Shown: piece by piece, positions 62,077 to 64,000 of the stretch
How positions within the stretch are numbered: position 1 is the first letter of the stretch
Layout of the letters: each line of letters opens with the position of its first letter
Assembly (NCBI GenBank): GCA_964416195.1
Contig: CAYQDB010000007.1
Coordinates: 81,728-145,727 of the forward strand
Direction: 5' to 3'
Length of the DNA: 64,000 bases
From: CAYQDB01 sp964416195
Lineage (GTDB): Bacteria; Zixibacteria; MSB-5A5; GN15; FEB-12
The notes under the pieces: generated by a model
The model's input: the letters and a program-made list of their open reading frames with translations, nothing else
Databases searched by the model: none
Told to the model about the DNA's origin: nothing
Made by a program: the position numbers and the translations under genes

Positions 62077-64000
62077 TTACTTCAGCAGGACCATCTTCTT
62101 GGTAGCGGTGAAGCTGCCGGCATCAAGTTTATAGAAGTAGATGCCGCTGGCATGGTTCGCCGCATCCCATTCAAGCTCTACCATACCGGCCTCATGCGAA
62201 CCGACGAAGCTTTCCACTTCCTGACCATTGACGTTATAGATGGTCAGGGTGTAGTTGGTCGCTGTCGGCAGCGCAAAGCTGATGATAGTAGCGGGGTTGA
62301 ACGGGTTAGGATAGTTCTGGTTCAGGGCGAAGTTGGCCGGGATCAGCTTGGTTACCACCGGGTTGCCCTCGCGGGTAGCCATCTCAATGGAGACGATCTC
62401 GCCCGAAGTATTGAGGAACTCACCCATGAAGCTGTTACCCTCCAGGGAGTAGACCAGAACACGCGTATTCTCGCCGTTGAAGTTGTACTTCATCTCCATA
62501 TCAGGCGCCAGCAGGGTCGGGGTCACATCCCCTTCAAGCACGACATAGGCGGCGCCCATGGCAACATCGTCAGTCACCCGCAAGACACCGTCATGGCCAT
62601 GTGAGTAGGAGGCGTTCACCGGCGTGGTCGCCTTCGGATACGGCAGGGCATCGCCCACGATAACACGTACCAGGTAGACCAGGTCGCCGACCGTCAGGGT
62701 CAGGCCGTCGGCATTGACGTCGGTCGCGGCAATCTGGCCCTCGACATTGACATGGAAGGCCTCGAGGCCGAGGATGAAGTAGTTGGTGAAGACCACCGCG
62801 TCGGCCACCTCATAGGCAATGCCGTTGAGGTTGATGTCGCCGCGGGCGTCGATCGACTCGGCGCAGACAATGTCAACGCCACCGTTGACGAAGTCGACCA
62901 GGCGCAGAGGATCAGGTTTGCCGTCGCCGGTATCGACGTCGCAGGTGTAGTTAGCTCCGAGGTAGGTGGGGAACTCAGCAGTGGGGTCTTCAAGTGGATT
63001 CGCCAAGAGGGTGTCCGCAAAGTCATAGATGTGGCGGCTGATAAACAGCGTATCGCCTGTCTTAGAGGAGATAGTGTTGTCGCCGCAGTCGGTCCAGAAG
63101 AAGCGGATCGGTACATACTGGCACTCGAAGAGCCGATTGTCGGTGACCATGAAGCGCAACACAACCAACTGGTTGGATACACCGGGAACATTGAAGTTCG
63201 TAAAGCAGTCTGGATGATTGGCGCCGTTATTGGTCTCCGCCATGGCGACTATTCTCACGATACCACCCCAGAAGAAGTGGGGTTCGTAGGAAGGCCAGAA
63301 CCACCAGCGGTAGGTGAAGTACTCCCAGCCGCAGTCAACCAGGAACTGTCCCGGCGCAGCCAACTGGAAGTTCAACGCCGAGCGGTCATAGGCGATCAGG
63401 AAGTCAAAACCACCCATCGGGTAGTTTTCGTACTCGTGGTTGAGCATAGTAATCTCAACCTCTTCTATCTGTCCCTGAGGCGTATTGTGGGTCTTCTCGA
63501 TGGTGATCAGGAACGGAACGACGAGGACTTCAAAGCAGCAGGTGTCGGCGCTTCTCTCGCTGCAACCAGGCACCACCGGGGCTCCATCGTTTACGTCAAC
63601 GCAGAACTGGAAGTAACCGGTGTAATCCGCGTCAAACTCCGTTACCCACTCCAGTTCGCCGGTGGCGGCATTGATCGTGGGCTGGCTTGGCAGACCACTG
63701 CCGCTGAAGCTGACTATAGAGTACGTAAGCGGTGATGGACCGCCGTCAGGATCGTTACCGATGATCGTAACATGGAGCGTATCGCCCCAGCCGATCAGGG
63801 TGTCAGTCGGGCAGGTGATGGTGGGCGGGAGGTTGAAGACGCAGATTTCGAAGTCGGTCGAGGTGGTGGCGCCGCAGGAGTCCTCCACCTGGATGGTCAC
63901 CGGATGGATACCGACATCGGTACCCAGGGTGGGCCAGATGATGAGGCCGCTGACGGCGTTTACGGTCAGGGCTGCCGGACCGACGAGCTTGCTGTAGGTC
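62077..64000 (-). CDS. Large secreted protein with Ig-like, cohesin-like, dockerin-like and sorting modules (partial)
   Basis: The C-terminal 640 residues are visible; the frame stays open to the right edge, so the N-terminus and signal peptide are outside. From the visible start: Ig/cadherin-like repeats ('GLPSQPTINAATGELEWV' type), a cohesin-like domain ('IEEVEITMLNHEYENYPMGGFDFLIAYD'), a dockerin-like pair with calcium-type loops ('GDINLNGIAYEVADAVVF', 'TDVNADGLTLTVGDLVYL'), and the C-terminal 'FALNQNYPNPFNPATIISF' ... 'SGIYFYKLDAG' ... 'KKMVLLK' tail. Probably an extracellular adhesion or scaffold protein. It shares its tail with the 47446-48273 protein. Confidence 0.85.
   Translation of the reverse strand, partial: TYSKLVGPAALTVNAVSGLIIWPTLGTDVGIHPVTIQVEDSCGATTSTDFEICVFNLPPTITCPTDTLIGWGDTLHVTIIGNDPDGGPSPLTYSIVSFSGSGLPSQPTINAATGELEWVTEFDADYTGYFQFCVDVNDGAPVVPGCSERSADTCCFEVLVVPFLITIEKTHNTPQGQIEEVEITMLNHEYENYPMGGFDFLIAYDRSALNFQLAAPGQFLVDCGWEYFTYRWWFWPSYEPHFFWGGIVRIVAMAETNNGANHPDCFTNFNVPGVSNQLVVLRFMVTDNRLFECQYVPIRFFWTDCGDNTISSKTGDTLFISRHIYDFADTLLANPLEDPTAEFPTYLGANYTCDVDTGDGKPDPLRLVDFVNGGVDIVCAESIDARGDINLNGIAYEVADAVVFTNYFILGLEAFHVNVEGQIAATDVNADGLTLTVGDLVYLVRVIVGDALPYPKATTPVNASYSHGHDGVLRVTDDVAMGAAYVVLEGDVTPTLLAPDMEMKYNFNGENTRVLVYSLEGNSFMGEFLNTSGEIVSIEMATREGNPVVTKLIPANFALNQNYPNPFNPATIISFALPTATNYTLTIYNVNGQEVESFVGSHEAGMVELEWDAANHASGIYFYKLDAGSFTATKKMVLLK

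Overview
The window looks like a chromosomal segment of an uncultured Gram-negative bacterium of the FCB (Fibrobacteres-Chlorobi-Bacteroidetes) sphere; a Zixibacteria-like lineage is my best guess but is not proven. The pointers are: an outer-membrane lifestyle (MlaE/F/D, TolC-like domain, LspA, LpoA-like lipoprotein activator), secreted proteins ending in an 'NQNYPNPFNP' sorting-type tail with cohesin/dockerin-like modules, a DUF2232 gene between rpsR and rplI, and many small extragenic palindromes. Most of the window is housekeeping, with short accessory patches.

Layout. 1-3.8 kb (minus): a signalling cluster with three Roadblock/LC7-type proteins and a DUF4388 protein. 3.9-8.1 kb: comEC-like and murJ (minus, ATGA overlap), then rpsT divergently. 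8.2-12.3 kb: a dispersed repeat, an orphan HExxH protein, an unusual ABC-substrate-binding/TolC fusion and a decayed receiver domain. 12.3-18.1 kb: rex with its operator, alr, a YggS-type PLP protein, a DivIVA-domain protein, punA and a small membrane protein. 18.1-19.0 kb: a RAYT transposase lying inside a cluster of inverted REP pairs (BIMEs). 19.0-27.1 kb: flavoredoxin, pepF, ileS, a dksA-like gene, lspA and mrp.

27.1-36 kb is the replication-origin neighbourhood: candidate oriC, dnaA, dnaN, then a three-gene insert (two unknowns and a dCTP-deaminase-fold protein) before recF and an orphan sugar-type ABC ATPase. This insert has its own sigma70-like promoter and is packed tightly against recF; it is the best candidate here for an undescribed system. 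Downstream is a predicted ~80-nt antisense-strand small RNA with both promoter and terminator, and a tandem NrdR-box promoter for the class II ribonucleotide reductase gene nrdJ (36.1-39.8 kb). A solitary OLD-family nuclease follows (39.9-41.5 kb), bordered by a second, GTAG-flanked BIME.

41.5-64 kb: a GT39/TPR protein, an OPT transporter, a secreted sorting-tail protein, a PP-loop thiolase-like protein, the Mla transporter, a double-receiver regulator, a zinc alcohol dehydrogenase, then a pth-rpsF-rpsR-DUF2232-rplI-BFN(DUF151)-lpoA-like run, three small unknown proteins, a ~100-bp MITE-like palindrome, and at the right edge a large dockerin-bearing secreted protein that runs out of the window.

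All functional names come from motif and length recognition by eye; no database search was run. Starts were moved from the longest reading frame wherever a Shine-Dalgarno sequence or operon overlap argued for it, as stated per entry.
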